Assembly: GCA_046331625.1 (NCBI GenBank) | Contig: JAXLQL010000009.1 | Span: forward strand, 1 to 64,000 | DNA length: 64,000 bases | DNA from: JAXLQL01 sp046331625 | GTDB lineage: Bacteria > Acidobacteriota > Terriglobia > Bryobacterales > Bryobacteraceae | Direction of reading: 5' to 3' | Shown: piece by piece, positions 24,480 through 32,500 of the stretch | Numbering within the stretch: position 1 is the first letter of the stretch | How the letters are laid out: every line of letters begins with the position of its first letter | The notes under the pieces: generated by a model | What the model saw: the letters and a program-made list of their open reading frames with translations, nothing else | The model's database searches: none | What the model was told of the DNA's origin: nothing | Made by a program: the position numbers and the translations under genes

Positions 24480-25289
24480 GTGCCGCCCTGGATCCAAGTC
24501 GAACTCAGTCTCAACCCTTACCTCTTCGGAACCTTGCTTCTGCTCGCCTTCTGGGTCGCGACGTGGGTGGCGCTGCGGATCTCCGGCAAGCGTGACCAGA
24601 TCCCCGAACTGTGGTGGGCAAGCCTCGCCTGCGCGCTACTGGGAGTGACTGAGCCGCTCTTCGTCCCCGAATACTGGACGCCGCCCTCGATCCTCAAAAT
24701 CTGGCGGTGGGACCTCGAGAGCTTCTTCTTTTGTTTCGCCGTGGGCGGGATCTCGGCGGTCTTCACCGAACTCCCCGTGGTGAAGGACATCCTGGTGCGC
24801 GCCTATTTCCAGATTGAACTGATGCTGCGCGGCCTGCTCCGCCTGGTGTCACGCGCCACTGGCGGCCTGCTCCATGCGAGCCTGATCGACGAAGCGCCGG
24901 TGAGCCGCATCATTCCGCCCGATCAGACGCGCATCGAGAACATGCTGCTGATCACGTTCTTCACCGGGATGCTCGGCGCAACGGCGCACTTTCACCTCAA
25001 CATCATTTATGACTCGGCGATCGTTTGCCTGGCGTCAGCGGGGATGCTCGCTTGGCGCCGGCCGAACTTGCGCTGGCAGATTCTCGGCGGAGGCATTACC
25101 TTCACCGTGATCTATGCGGTGATCCTGGTGGCGGTGAAGATCTACGATCCGCACTTCTACGATCACTGGAATCTGCCGGCGCTGAGTGGCATCTGGCTCC
25201 TCGGCGCGCCCGCCGAAGAGTACTTGTTCGCGTTCACGCTGGGGATTCTGTGGGCGCCGTTGTATGAAGCGTGGAAAGCGAAGTCGTGA
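24480..25289 (+). CDS. membrane protein of the lycopene-cyclase (CrtY/CarR) type
   Basis: 269 residues, about seven membrane helices, GTG start. The last helix-loop, LGAPAEEYLFAFTLGILWAPLYEAW, resembles the P-x-E-E-x-x-F motif of the heterodimeric/fused lycopene cyclase family (CrtYc/CrtYd, CarR). An earlier EPLFVPEYWTPPSIL has the aromatic/acidic loop of that fold. No other carotenoid gene (crtB, crtI, crtE) is nearby, so a role in carotenoid cyclisation is uncertain; it may be a distant family member. A CPBP-type protease is less likely because the E-E-x-x-x-R motif is absent. Confidence 0.65.
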   Translation: MPPWIQVELSLNPYLFGTLLLLAFWVATWVALRISGKRDQIPELWWASLACALLGVTEPLFVPEYWTPPSILKIWRWDLESFFFCFAVGGISAVFTELPVVKDILVRAYFQIELMLRGLLRLVSRATGGLLHASLIDEAPVSRIIPPDQTRIENMLLITFFTGMLGATAHFHLNIIYDSAIVCLASAGMLAWRRPNLRWQILGGGITFTVIYAVILVAVKIYDPHFYDHWNLPALSGIWLLGAPAEEYLFAFTLGILWAPLYEAWKAKS

Positions 25290-25310
25290 GGGGTGAGCGG
25301 TAGAGTTGCG

Positions 25311-25353
25311 GGGCAGCGGACCTCGAGTCCCGCGCTGGCTGAAGCCCACCCTA
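25311..25353. repeat. twin-palindrome repeat (inverse orientation)
   Basis: GCGGACCTCGAGTCCCGC followed by GCTGGCTGAAGCCCACCCTAC is the reverse-orientation form of the CTTCAG repeat family, placed between two convergent genes. Confidence 0.6.
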
Positions 25354-25366
25354 CTTGCTAGCAGTT

Positions 25367-27025
25367 TCAGTTCGCCAGTGGCGGACCACCCGGGATCAGA
25401 ATCTTGCCTCGATTCTCCGGATATGGATGCCGCTTCGCCGTGAACTTCGCGTTGAGGTACTCGCCCATGTACACCGGACCCGAGAACGCATCTCCAGAGA
25501 ACGACCCCGCGAACGTGAACACGATATTGTCCCCTGGCATCCGATCCGTGCTCTGCAGGCGGATCTGATCGCCTTCGATGGTCCCGAAAATGTCGCGCAC
25601 CGAGAATTCGCCTTTGTGCGAACCGTGAAGCTTGTTGCCATCCTGCTCGAGCGTGAGCGAGTGCCGGCTTTTGCTCGAGAAGAACTCGATGTCCACATCC
25701 CAGCGTCCGCTCAAATTTGAGGCGGGCGCGGCGGGCGCTGCCTTGGGAGCGCGCTTGCGCGAGAGAAGCTCCGAGAGGCGGCCGGCGACTGTACGATCGT
25801 CACCCGGCTGCATCATCCACGCCGTGATGTTGATCGAAGTAGTCCCGTTGTCGGCAGCCATGGCTCCGCGGAAACCGCCGCCCGCGCCGAGCGCGATCCG
25901 CGGCTTGGTCCGCGCCACTTCCTCGGCGATCTCTTCGCCGGTGACGTTGAGCTTCGCGGGATCCCACGAAACAATGAGCACCGGACTCTTGTTGGAAAGG
26001 CCGGTGGGCTCGCGCACTTCAGTTTTCACGCCATCCACGCGGCCGAGGCTCTTCGCGATCGTGTCCAAGTAGCCGAGCCACTTCTTCCACTCGTTTTGGT
26101 GATCGCGCTTCACCCAAGCTTCCACCGCGGCCAGCATGCCGAGCGTCTCTTCGCGCCCGACCTTGTTGTCGCGCCCAGGACCATGGTGTGGCGAACTCGC
26201 CTGCCACGCCGACATCAGAAGGTCCTTGCGGCCGAGGAGCAAGCCCGCGCATTGTGGTCCGCAGATGGCCTTGCCGCCGCTGTAAGCGACCACGCTGGCG
26301 CCGCGCTGCAAGTGGACGCTCGGAATCGTGAGCACTTCGGCGGCGGCGTCCACCAGGATCGGAATGTTGAGCGGCTTGGCCATGCGTGCGACGTTCTCGA
26401 GCGAGAGCGGGCCGGACAGCGTGGCACCACCCGCCGAGAGATAGATCATCGCCGTCCGCGGACTGATAGCGCGCTCCATCTCTTCCGCCGTATCGACGTT
26501 GATCATCTTGACGCCGATGTTGCGAATGGCGTGGTCATAGACGCTCCGCGAAGTGCGCGGCGCAATCACCTCGGTCTTGTCCATGCCAGTGAGATCGGGG
26601 ATGCGCAGGAGCTTCTCCGGATTGCCACCGGCCACGCAGGCGGCGGCCACGTGCTTGAGTCCGGCAGCGCAGCCTGCGGAGACCATTCCCCACTCAGCTC
26701 CCGTTAGATCGGCGAGACGTTGTCCGACGGCCGCGGCGAGTTCGTCGAGTTGGACGAAGTGTTGCGCGGCGGCATCCATCGCTGCGCGAACCTCGGGCAG
26801 CTCGATCGATGCGCCAATGATGGTGAAGGTGCCGCGACAGTTGATCACGGGCTCGACGCCGATGGATTGGTAGATGTCCTTGCCTGCGCGGAGCGGTCCG
26901 ATGCTGGCTGGAGGTGCGGGCGAAGCGAGCAGAGCTGGCAGCAGAAGCGAGTTGCCGGCGTACAGCAGTTCGCGGCGCGTGGCGCCCTGTTCGGGATTCT
27001 TGGTGTCTGGCCGTTTCTCAGGCAT
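25367..27025 (-). CDS. SelA-like PLP-dependent enzyme with extra C-terminal domain
   Basis: 552 residues from the ATG giving MPEKRPDTKNPEQG; the frame before it overlaps the upstream gene. A Tat-like leader (TRRELLYAGNSLLLPALLAS) suggests export. The core (about 50-430) is a fold-type I PLP enzyme of the SelA / D-glucosaminate-6-phosphate ammonia-lyase group: INCRGTFTIIGAS, the PLP Lys in VVAYSGGKAICGPQCAGLLLGRKDL, and PILVDAAAEVLTIPS with the cofactor Asp. A C-terminal beta-rich domain of about 110 residues (LSGRWDVDIEFFSSKSRHSLTLEQDGNKLHG...) is fused on, lipocalin-like in appearance. It follows the esterase gene by 10 bases, so the two are co-transcribed. Not a true selenocysteine synthase by context. 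Confidence 0.85.
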   Translation of the reverse strand: MPEKRPDTKNPEQGATRRELLYAGNSLLLPALLASPAPPASIGPLRAGKDIYQSIGVEPVINCRGTFTIIGASIELPEVRAAMDAAAQHFVQLDELAAAVGQRLADLTGAEWGMVSAGCAAGLKHVAAACVAGGNPEKLLRIPDLTGMDKTEVIAPRTSRSVYDHAIRNIGVKMINVDTAEEMERAISPRTAMIYLSAGGATLSGPLSLENVARMAKPLNIPILVDAAAEVLTIPSVHLQRGASVVAYSGGKAICGPQCAGLLLGRKDLLMSAWQASSPHHGPGRDNKVGREETLGMLAAVEAWVKRDHQNEWKKWLGYLDTIAKSLGRVDGVKTEVREPTGLSNKSPVLIVSWDPAKLNVTGEEIAEEVARTKPRIALGAGGGFRGAMAADNGTTSINITAWMMQPGDDRTVAGRLSELLSRKRAPKAAPAAPASNLSGRWDVDIEFFSSKSRHSLTLEQDGNKLHGSHKGEFSVRDIFGTIEGDQIRLQSTDRMPGDNIVFTFAGSFSGDAFSGPVYMGEYLNAKFTAKRHPYPENRGKILIPGGPPLAN

Positions 27026-27035
27026 GACACACAGT

Positions 27036-29057
27036 CTACCGGAAGAATTCGCCGAGCGAAGGCGCGTCGCCTTCGCCAACGGTTCGATACCGGTAAGGAG
27101 CGCCGAGCGGAGTGACGCGATTCACCCAGTTTGTGGGGTCTGTCCAGAAGACACGGCGGGGTCCGATTGTTTGAAACAAATCCTGGATGTCCCAGTGGAG
27201 AGCGAAGCCGGGGATGAGCGCATCGAACAGGTGGCTGGCGATGGGATTCTCGAGCGCTGTGGCGAAACTGGCGGGCGTGCGGTCCAGCCAGATGCGCTGG
27301 AGCCGGGGATCGACGGCAGCCGCGAGCATGAGCCAGAAGCCTTTCACGCCGCGTGCGTATCCGCGAATGTCCGCAGCGTCGACATCGGCGCGCGCGGCGA
27401 GCACATCGATTGCCGCCTCCAGATCGTAGGCGCGCATGGCGGGGAGATTGCGGCCGATGAGGTCCGCGCGTTCGTTGGTGGTCCAGTTGCCGAGGAACGG
27501 GCGGCCTTCGTAGGCGGCGGGCGAATCACGCGGGTCCAACTCGAGCACCACGCGCCCAGCGCGAGCCATCCCTTCGGCGATCGCGGCGGTGGATTGGCTG
27601 AGTTGCACGAAGAGCGGCACGCGGAGCCGCTTCTCTTCGAAGAGGACGACGGCGGGTTTGCGTCCGCCGCCGGGAGGTAAATAGAGCCGCGCAGCGACGA
27701 TAATGCCGGGCTCGCTCTCGAACCGGATCTCTTCAATGCGAAGGCCGTCTCTTTCGGATTCGCTGACGCGCATGGCCCGCGGAGCCGCGCCTTTCCTCGC
27801 GATCCCCAACTGGTCGAGCAGGCTCCTCAGTTCCGACGCCGGCCGCGGCTGCCTGCGAGCACGGAACTCCTCCGCGATCACCTGATAGAACTTGCGGCTG
27901 CCGGGCTCGCCCGCCACGTTGCCGCTCGCCGTGACTTGCAATTCGAGATTGGTGAAGAGCTTCACGGGTTGATCGCCAGGGTCGCCCTTGCCGTCTTTGA
28001 GCCAGCGAATCAGAAAGCGGTAGATTTCTTCGCGCGAGTCACGCGGAGTTCCATGCGGACCAGTGCCGACGTGGAACTGAATGCGGTCACCGGCACCGTA
28101 GATTTCGTAGATGCGGCGCGCTTCCTCATATACCGTGCGCGCGCCGGGCGGCGGGAAGTAATCCTCAGTGGTGGCCATCATCAGCCAGGGGAGCGGCGCG
28201 GGGAGCTCGAAGAAGTCAGCCATGTCGAGCCCGTTCGCAAGGAACTGCGGGAAGCTCATTTCCGAATCGGCGGTGGGTCCGGTGAAAAGGGTGCGGAAGG
28301 AATTGATGAAACAGCCGGGCGCCGCCGCTTTCACGCGCGGATCGAACGCGCCGATGTAGGTGGTGATTGCGCCGCCGCCCGAGCATCCGGTGACACCGAC
28401 GCGGTCCGCGTCGACATCGGGGCGGGAGATCAGATAATCTATGCCGCGCATGCCGTCTTGAATGAAGTAGCGGGCCACGCTCTGGCCGATCAGGATGCTG
28501 CGGGCGCCGAGTTCGAGATGCTCATTTCCACCTCCGCCGGAGAGGGCGCGGCCGAGCTCGGGTAGATAGGTCTGCTCGCGCTCGCCTTGGCCGATGGGAT
28601 CGTAGGCGAGCGCTACGAAGCCCTTGGCCGCGAGATTGGCGGCAACCACTTGGGTTTCCGGTTTGCCTTCCTGCGTGTGGCCCGAGGGGACCAGCACGCC
28701 AGGATACCGCCCAGGAACATTGGGCCTGTAGAGGTTGCCTGTAATGTAGATGCCAGGCAGGCTCTCGAAGACGACCTTCTCTATAGTGTGGGTTTTGGTC
28801 TCTAGCGTGCCAGTGATTCGTGCATGGAGTGGCCCCCGATAGGAGGGCAAACCGCCCAGCAGGCGCAGAAGCTTCTCGCGGACCTGCTGACGCCGGGCGT
28901 CGGCCTGGGCTCGCGTTTGGATGGCGGCAATCTCGCGCTGACGCTGGTCAAGTTGTTGCTGCGCCTGACGATCGAGCCAGGAGAGCAAGGGGTCAGGCGT
29001 GGCGGTTTGGGTGAAGGCAAGGATCGGCGCAAAGACGAAAAGGCAGAGCCGGAGCAT
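27036..29057 (-). CDS. two-domain alpha/beta hydrolase (acetyl-xylan-esterase-like), secreted
   Basis: 673 residues with a signal peptide (MLRLCLFVFAPILAFTQ). Domain 1 (about 90-370) has the nucleophile elbow GVTGCSGGGAITT, the acid in ATTEDYFPPPGA and the His in GTGPHGTPRD, so it should be an active serine esterase. Domain 2 (about 410-650) repeats the fold (ESEPGIIVAARLYLPPGGGRKPAVVLF...) but its elbow reads IRGYARGVKGFWLM, with no Ser, so it looks non-catalytic. The same two-domain design recurs at 46242-48209. TAATAT lies 6 nt before the ATG. It is the first gene of a two-gene leftward operon with the SelA-like enzyme. Confidence 0.88.
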   Translation of the reverse strand: MLRLCLFVFAPILAFTQTATPDPLLSWLDRQAQQQLDQRQREIAAIQTRAQADARRQQVREKLLRLLGGLPSYRGPLHARITGTLETKTHTIEKVVFESLPGIYITGNLYRPNVPGRYPGVLVPSGHTQEGKPETQVVAANLAAKGFVALAYDPIGQGEREQTYLPELGRALSGGGGNEHLELGARSILIGQSVARYFIQDGMRGIDYLISRPDVDADRVGVTGCSGGGAITTYIGAFDPRVKAAAPGCFINSFRTLFTGPTADSEMSFPQFLANGLDMADFFELPAPLPWLMMATTEDYFPPPGARTVYEEARRIYEIYGAGDRIQFHVGTGPHGTPRDSREEIYRFLIRWLKDGKGDPGDQPVKLFTNLELQVTASGNVAGEPGSRKFYQVIAEEFRARRQPRPASELRSLLDQLGIARKGAAPRAMRVSESERDGLRIEEIRFESEPGIIVAARLYLPPGGGRKPAVVLFEEKRLRVPLFVQLSQSTAAIAEGMARAGRVVLELDPRDSPAAYEGRPFLGNWTTNERADLIGRNLPAMRAYDLEAAIDVLAARADVDAADIRGYARGVKGFWLMLAAAVDPRLQRIWLDRTPASFATALENPIASHLFDALIPGFALHWDIQDLFQTIGPRRVFWTDPTNWVNRVTPLGAPYRYRTVGEGDAPSLGEFFR

Positions 29058-29063
29058 CGATCA

Positions 29064-29069
29064 ATATTA
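29064..29069 (-). promoter_or_regulatory. -10-like TAATAT, 6 nt before the esterase start
   Basis: On the minus strand TAATAT (4/6 to TATAAT) ends 6 nt before the ATG at 29057; no Shine-Dalgarno is present. Candidate leaderless promoter. Confidence 0.45.
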
Positions 29070-29287
29070 GCTGCTGCGTCAGCCCTGTTGGCCGCCCCCC
29101 CCTGCTGTGGGGATTTCGGTAGAACAAGTCCAGTACCACGCCAAATTTTCGAAATCTCGCATGGTCGAAGACTAAGTGTGACCACTGGTCAGCCCAAGGC
29201 CCTTTGGCGCGCACTGGGCCGGCGGGCGGTCGCTCGGTACCTGCGGCATCGCGAGACACGTGGGCGTACCCCCTTCCGCGCATGAGG

Positions 29288-29303
29288 GTACTTCCGCAAG
29301 TAC
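29288..29303. promoter_or_regulatory. inverted repeat in the divergent gap 29058-29348
   Basis: GTACTT-CCGC-AAGTAC is a perfect 6-bp inverted repeat about 45 bases before the OtsB-like start. It could be an operator or a small hairpin. The rest of this 290-base gap is less GC-rich than its surroundings and holds no gene I can support. Confidence 0.3.
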
Positions 29304-29348
29304 TTCGAAACGCAGAGTTTGTCTCACGTCCAAGGCCGGTGTGAAAAA

Positions 29349-30224
29349 ATGACGTGCAATTTTTACAACGGTGTTTTTGACATGGCCAAGGGGGGTAAGG
29401 GCCCCATAGGAACATCAACACCTTTCCCCTCTGGCATACGGGTTGCTTACTTAGCTCTCGCTTTGATACAAAGAGCGTCCGCCAGTCGTCCTTTGATGGA
29501 AGTCTTGAACCAAGTGGTAGAGGTCATGTACAAGTCTCGAAAGGTAGCCCTCATAGTGGGGGATCGGGTTTGTACGGATGAACTGCGAGGCCCGCTATGC
29601 CGAATCTCGCATTCTCCGCACGCGATGGTGGCGATCATCGGCGACGAACCCGTGGAGTCACTGAAGTCGCGCTTCCGCCTGCCCGGGGTGTTCTACATGG
29701 GTGATCAGGGGCTACAGATCAGCGGTCCGGGAGTCGAGACCGAACCCGAGCCAGGGCTCTTGCACATGGCGCTGCAGCTCCTCACGCAGGAAGTGAAGAG
29801 CCGGGTCGAACCGATCCGCGGGTCGCATGTGGAAGTGGGAACGCTGACATGCAACGTGGACTATCGGAGCGTGTCGCCGAGGCGGCGCGGGCAGGTTCGG
29901 CGCGCGGTGGCGTCGGCGGTATTCGAGGTGCGGCAACTGTTCCGTTGCCAGGAAGAGCAGGGCGTCTGCACGTTGCGGCCGAACGTGGAGTGGTCGCGGC
30001 CAACGGCGGTGCGATGGGTGCTGGCAAATGCGGCGAAGCCTTCTGACGCGGTGATCTATATCGGCAATGACCACGGCGACGAGGAAGTCTACCGGTCGTT
30101 GCCGGACGCGATCACGGTGAAGGTGGGCGACCCGCAGAAGACGATGGCGCGGTACACGTTGGGGTCGACGAAAGAGCTGGCGCGGTTTCTGAGTTGGCTC
30201 GATGTGACGCTTTCGATGCGCTGA
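29349..30224 (+). CDS. degenerate trehalose-phosphatase (OtsB)-like protein
   Basis: About 291 residues from the ATG at 29349 (29382 and a TTG at 29319 are alternatives; none has a clear Shine-Dalgarno). The layout is that of OtsB, a HAD phosphatase with a C2b cap: MVAIIGDEPVESLKSRFRLPG.VFYMGDQGLQISGPG mirrors '..vaIiSGR.l.dL..rv.lpgl.yaGnHGle..g'. NVEWSRPTAVRWVL mirrors the 'W.KG.Al..Ll' segment, and DAVIYIGNDHGDEEVYRSLPDAITVKVG mirrors the end. All four catalytic motifs are altered: DxDGT reads DRVCT, SGR reads GDE, the WxKG Lys reads Arg (WSRP), and GDDxTDE reads GNDHGDE. It is therefore probably not a phosphatase. No otsA partner is in the window. Confidence 0.75.
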   Translation: MTCNFYNGVFDMAKGGKGPIGTSTPFPSGIRVAYLALALIQRASASRPLMEVLNQVVEVMYKSRKVALIVGDRVCTDELRGPLCRISHSPHAMVAIIGDEPVESLKSRFRLPGVFYMGDQGLQISGPGVETEPEPGLLHMALQLLTQEVKSRVEPIRGSHVEVGTLTCNVDYRSVSPRRRGQVRRAVASAVFEVRQLFRCQEEQGVCTLRPNVEWSRPTAVRWVLANAAKPSDAVIYIGNDHGDEEVYRSLPDAITVKVGDPQKTMARYTLGSTKELARFLSWLDVTLSMR

Positions 30225-30244
30225 AGATTCCAGTGCAGCGATCG

Positions 30245-32494
30245 CTACTCGACCACGACCAACACGTATCGGGTGACGGACTGGCCCGCGGCGTCATTGC
30301 GCAGCGGGAGAACGTGGCGGCCGGCCTTGGCGTCCGGACCCGCCGTTACAGCAATGTCGAACGTGGCATCGCCGATTCGCAGAGGCCGAGGCCGGATTTT
30401 CACATCCATGCCCGGAGGAGGGGCGGAAGCTTGCACCTTCGTTTCGGGCATCGTCTTGTTCCGAACGAAGAGGGTCAGCCAGGTGGTCTTGCCCGGTGCC
30501 ACACGTAACGAGCCCTGCGCTTTGGTCTCGAGCGCGGGCGTGTTCGGTTCGAAGCGCGCTGGATCGATCGCGATCGGGAAATTCTCGGGCAGGGAAGTCC
30601 GATTGTCGCAGCTCACGCGAGGCGCGAAGTGCCATGGTCCGGGAGGAGCGCCCGCCACGAGTCCGCCATCGAACGCGAACACGATCTTTTGTTTTCCGGG
30701 CCGTAGTGGCCCTTGGCCCTCGACGCGGAAGCTGCGGTTCGCTGTGCCCTGTAGACCCGCGTCCCATGAGCAAAGATCGCCGCCGGGAGTCCCGGCTTCC
30801 CATTCCACGGTTACCAGGCGAAACTTACCGCTAGATGCCAGGACCATGCCACTGACTGTCGCCTTCTCCTCGCCGTGAATTTCGCCTCGGGACCATTGGT
30901 CGCGGCGATAGGGTGCGGTTACCAGTTTGGCCCCGGTCGTGTCGATTTCGTCGGTGTACTGTTGGTTCTCCAGACGCGAGATCCGGAAACTCGCTAGCCG
31001 CAGCGGGCCATCCGGTAGGCGGCGCAGATCGATGGAGGGAAACGATAGGGTGACCGTGTGCTTGCCGGCTTCCAGGTGCTTGGTCTGGGACTGGCCTGCT
31101 CGCCGCCGCTCCCATGAATTGGCAGGATCGTTTGCGGATTCCAAGTCCAGGCTGATGTCGTACTCGCCCGGGATGACGACGTCGATTCCCACGGCCACCT
31201 CGAGCTGATCGAACAGAACCGCGCCCGGAGTCTTGACGGCCTTTTCCGCCAGCCCTTGCAGCCGAGCCGCGAGACGGTGAATCTCCAGGTCACCGGCGCG
31301 CAGATCTGCGGTAGCGTCTGGACCAGCCGCTTTCTTCGCCTCGAGATGCAGAAACGCTTCCAAGCGGCCGTTCCGGTTGGCGCGGAACTCCGTTCGGTAG
31401 TTTCCGTCCGAACCTCGGGCGAATTTCACCGGAATGGTTTCAATCGACGCAATGGCGTTCGTAAGCGGGGCGCCAGGCACGCGGTACTCGAGCCGGAGAG
31501 TTCCGCTCAGTCCATCTCTGCAATAGGCGCCGCTCCCACGGGCGATGACAGCGATGGGTTCCCCAACCATGGTGTAGCGTTTGTCGAGTTGTTCCATCGA
31601 GAACCCTGTGCATGATCCCGGGCATGGAATCAACACGGCTTCGACCAGCGGTGACTCCTGGCGTGACTCGACCTGAATCGAGTACGTTCCCGCTTTTGCG
31701 TCTGGCAAGGTGACTTCGAGTTGCGTTTCGTCCAACGGCGCAGAGAGCCGAGCCTCGAGGGTCTTCGCGTCCACGGCCTCTTCGAGAATGTCGGTCCTTC
31801 CCCCGAGAAACCACTCCGTGAATTCAGTCAATCCTGAAGCCGCAATACTCTGCCGCCGGACCCAATCCCCACACGCCGACGTCGCCGATTGCTCATCGAA
31901 CACACGCCCGTCAGGCCGAACCAGGCGGACCTTGGCGCCAAGATCGCTCACCCGAATCAGGAAGATGACATCTCGCTGTGGCTGCGGGAGCTCGAGAGTC
32001 AGAGTCGTCAGTCGGCCCTGGCGCGTGACCTTGCCACCGTCCACGCTGCCAGGAAACCGCATCAGGCTGGCCCGGCGCGCGTCGCGCGTAGAGGTAAACA
32101 TCACCGAGGCGGAGTCCTTCGCCTGGAGCCCCTTTGCGGCAAAGCGGACGCCGTATGTTCCGGCTGGCCCTTCCCGGAGCGCAACCAACCTGTGTACCGC
32201 GGTGGCGCCCTCGGCTCTGCGCCAGCGAAACCCCTGTCGTTCCGCCGTTTCCCGCGTAATCCGATTGCCGCTCGGATCGACAAGAGTAACCTCCACGACT
32301 GCGGGCGCATGGATGATGAAGGTGTCCGTCGGCTCCACCGGTGAGGAAATCTTCATGGCAACGCTGCGCTCGGAATCGCCCGGCGGCAACTCTGTGCTCT
32401 CCGCTGCGCTGATCCCGGCTTCCAGGAGGGTCTGTTGCTGTTGGCCGGTCACCGGCAAAGCAAGCAGAGATAACGCCGCGAAATATCGAAGCAT
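30245..32494 (-). CDS. secreted multi-beta-domain protein, tandem paralogue A
   Basis: 749 residues with a signal peptide (MLRYFAALSLLALPVTGQQ). No catalytic motif is visible. The protein is built of beta-rich segments, some resembling PPC or Ig-like repeats: VEVTLVDPSGNRITRETAERQGFRW, AKVRLVRPDGRVFDE, TYSIQVESRQESPLVEAVLIPC, VVIPGEYDISLDLE and APGKTTWLTLFVRNKTMPETKVQ. Paired cysteines suggest disulfides outside the cytoplasm. It is about the same length as, and clearly homologous over its whole length to, the next gene upstream (32501-34732), from which it is separated by 6 bases. The two form a leftward operon created by tandem duplication. Function unknown; a surface or matrix protein is a guess. 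Confidence 0.8.
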   Translation of the reverse strand: MLRYFAALSLLALPVTGQQQQTLLEAGISAAESTELPPGDSERSVAMKISSPVEPTDTFIIHAPAVVEVTLVDPSGNRITRETAERQGFRWRRAEGATAVHRLVALREGPAGTYGVRFAAKGLQAKDSASVMFTSTRDARRASLMRFPGSVDGGKVTRQGRLTTLTLELPQPQRDVIFLIRVSDLGAKVRLVRPDGRVFDEQSATSACGDWVRRQSIAASGLTEFTEWFLGGRTDILEEAVDAKTLEARLSAPLDETQLEVTLPDAKAGTYSIQVESRQESPLVEAVLIPCPGSCTGFSMEQLDKRYTMVGEPIAVIARGSGAYCRDGLSGTLRLEYRVPGAPLTNAIASIETIPVKFARGSDGNYRTEFRANRNGRLEAFLHLEAKKAAGPDATADLRAGDLEIHRLAARLQGLAEKAVKTPGAVLFDQLEVAVGIDVVIPGEYDISLDLESANDPANSWERRRAGQSQTKHLEAGKHTVTLSFPSIDLRRLPDGPLRLASFRISRLENQQYTDEIDTTGAKLVTAPYRRDQWSRGEIHGEEKATVSGMVLASSGKFRLVTVEWEAGTPGGDLCSWDAGLQGTANRSFRVEGQGPLRPGKQKIVFAFDGGLVAGAPPGPWHFAPRVSCDNRTSLPENFPIAIDPARFEPNTPALETKAQGSLRVAPGKTTWLTLFVRNKTMPETKVQASAPPPGMDVKIRPRPLRIGDATFDIAVTAGPDAKAGRHVLPLRNDAAGQSVTRYVLVVVE

Positions 32495-32500
32495 GGCCTT

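Noticed and set aside
29377..29382. Perfect TTGACA as a -35 box for the OtsB-like gene
   Set aside because: No -10-like hexamer lies 15-19 bases downstream, and the site overlaps the start of the coding region.
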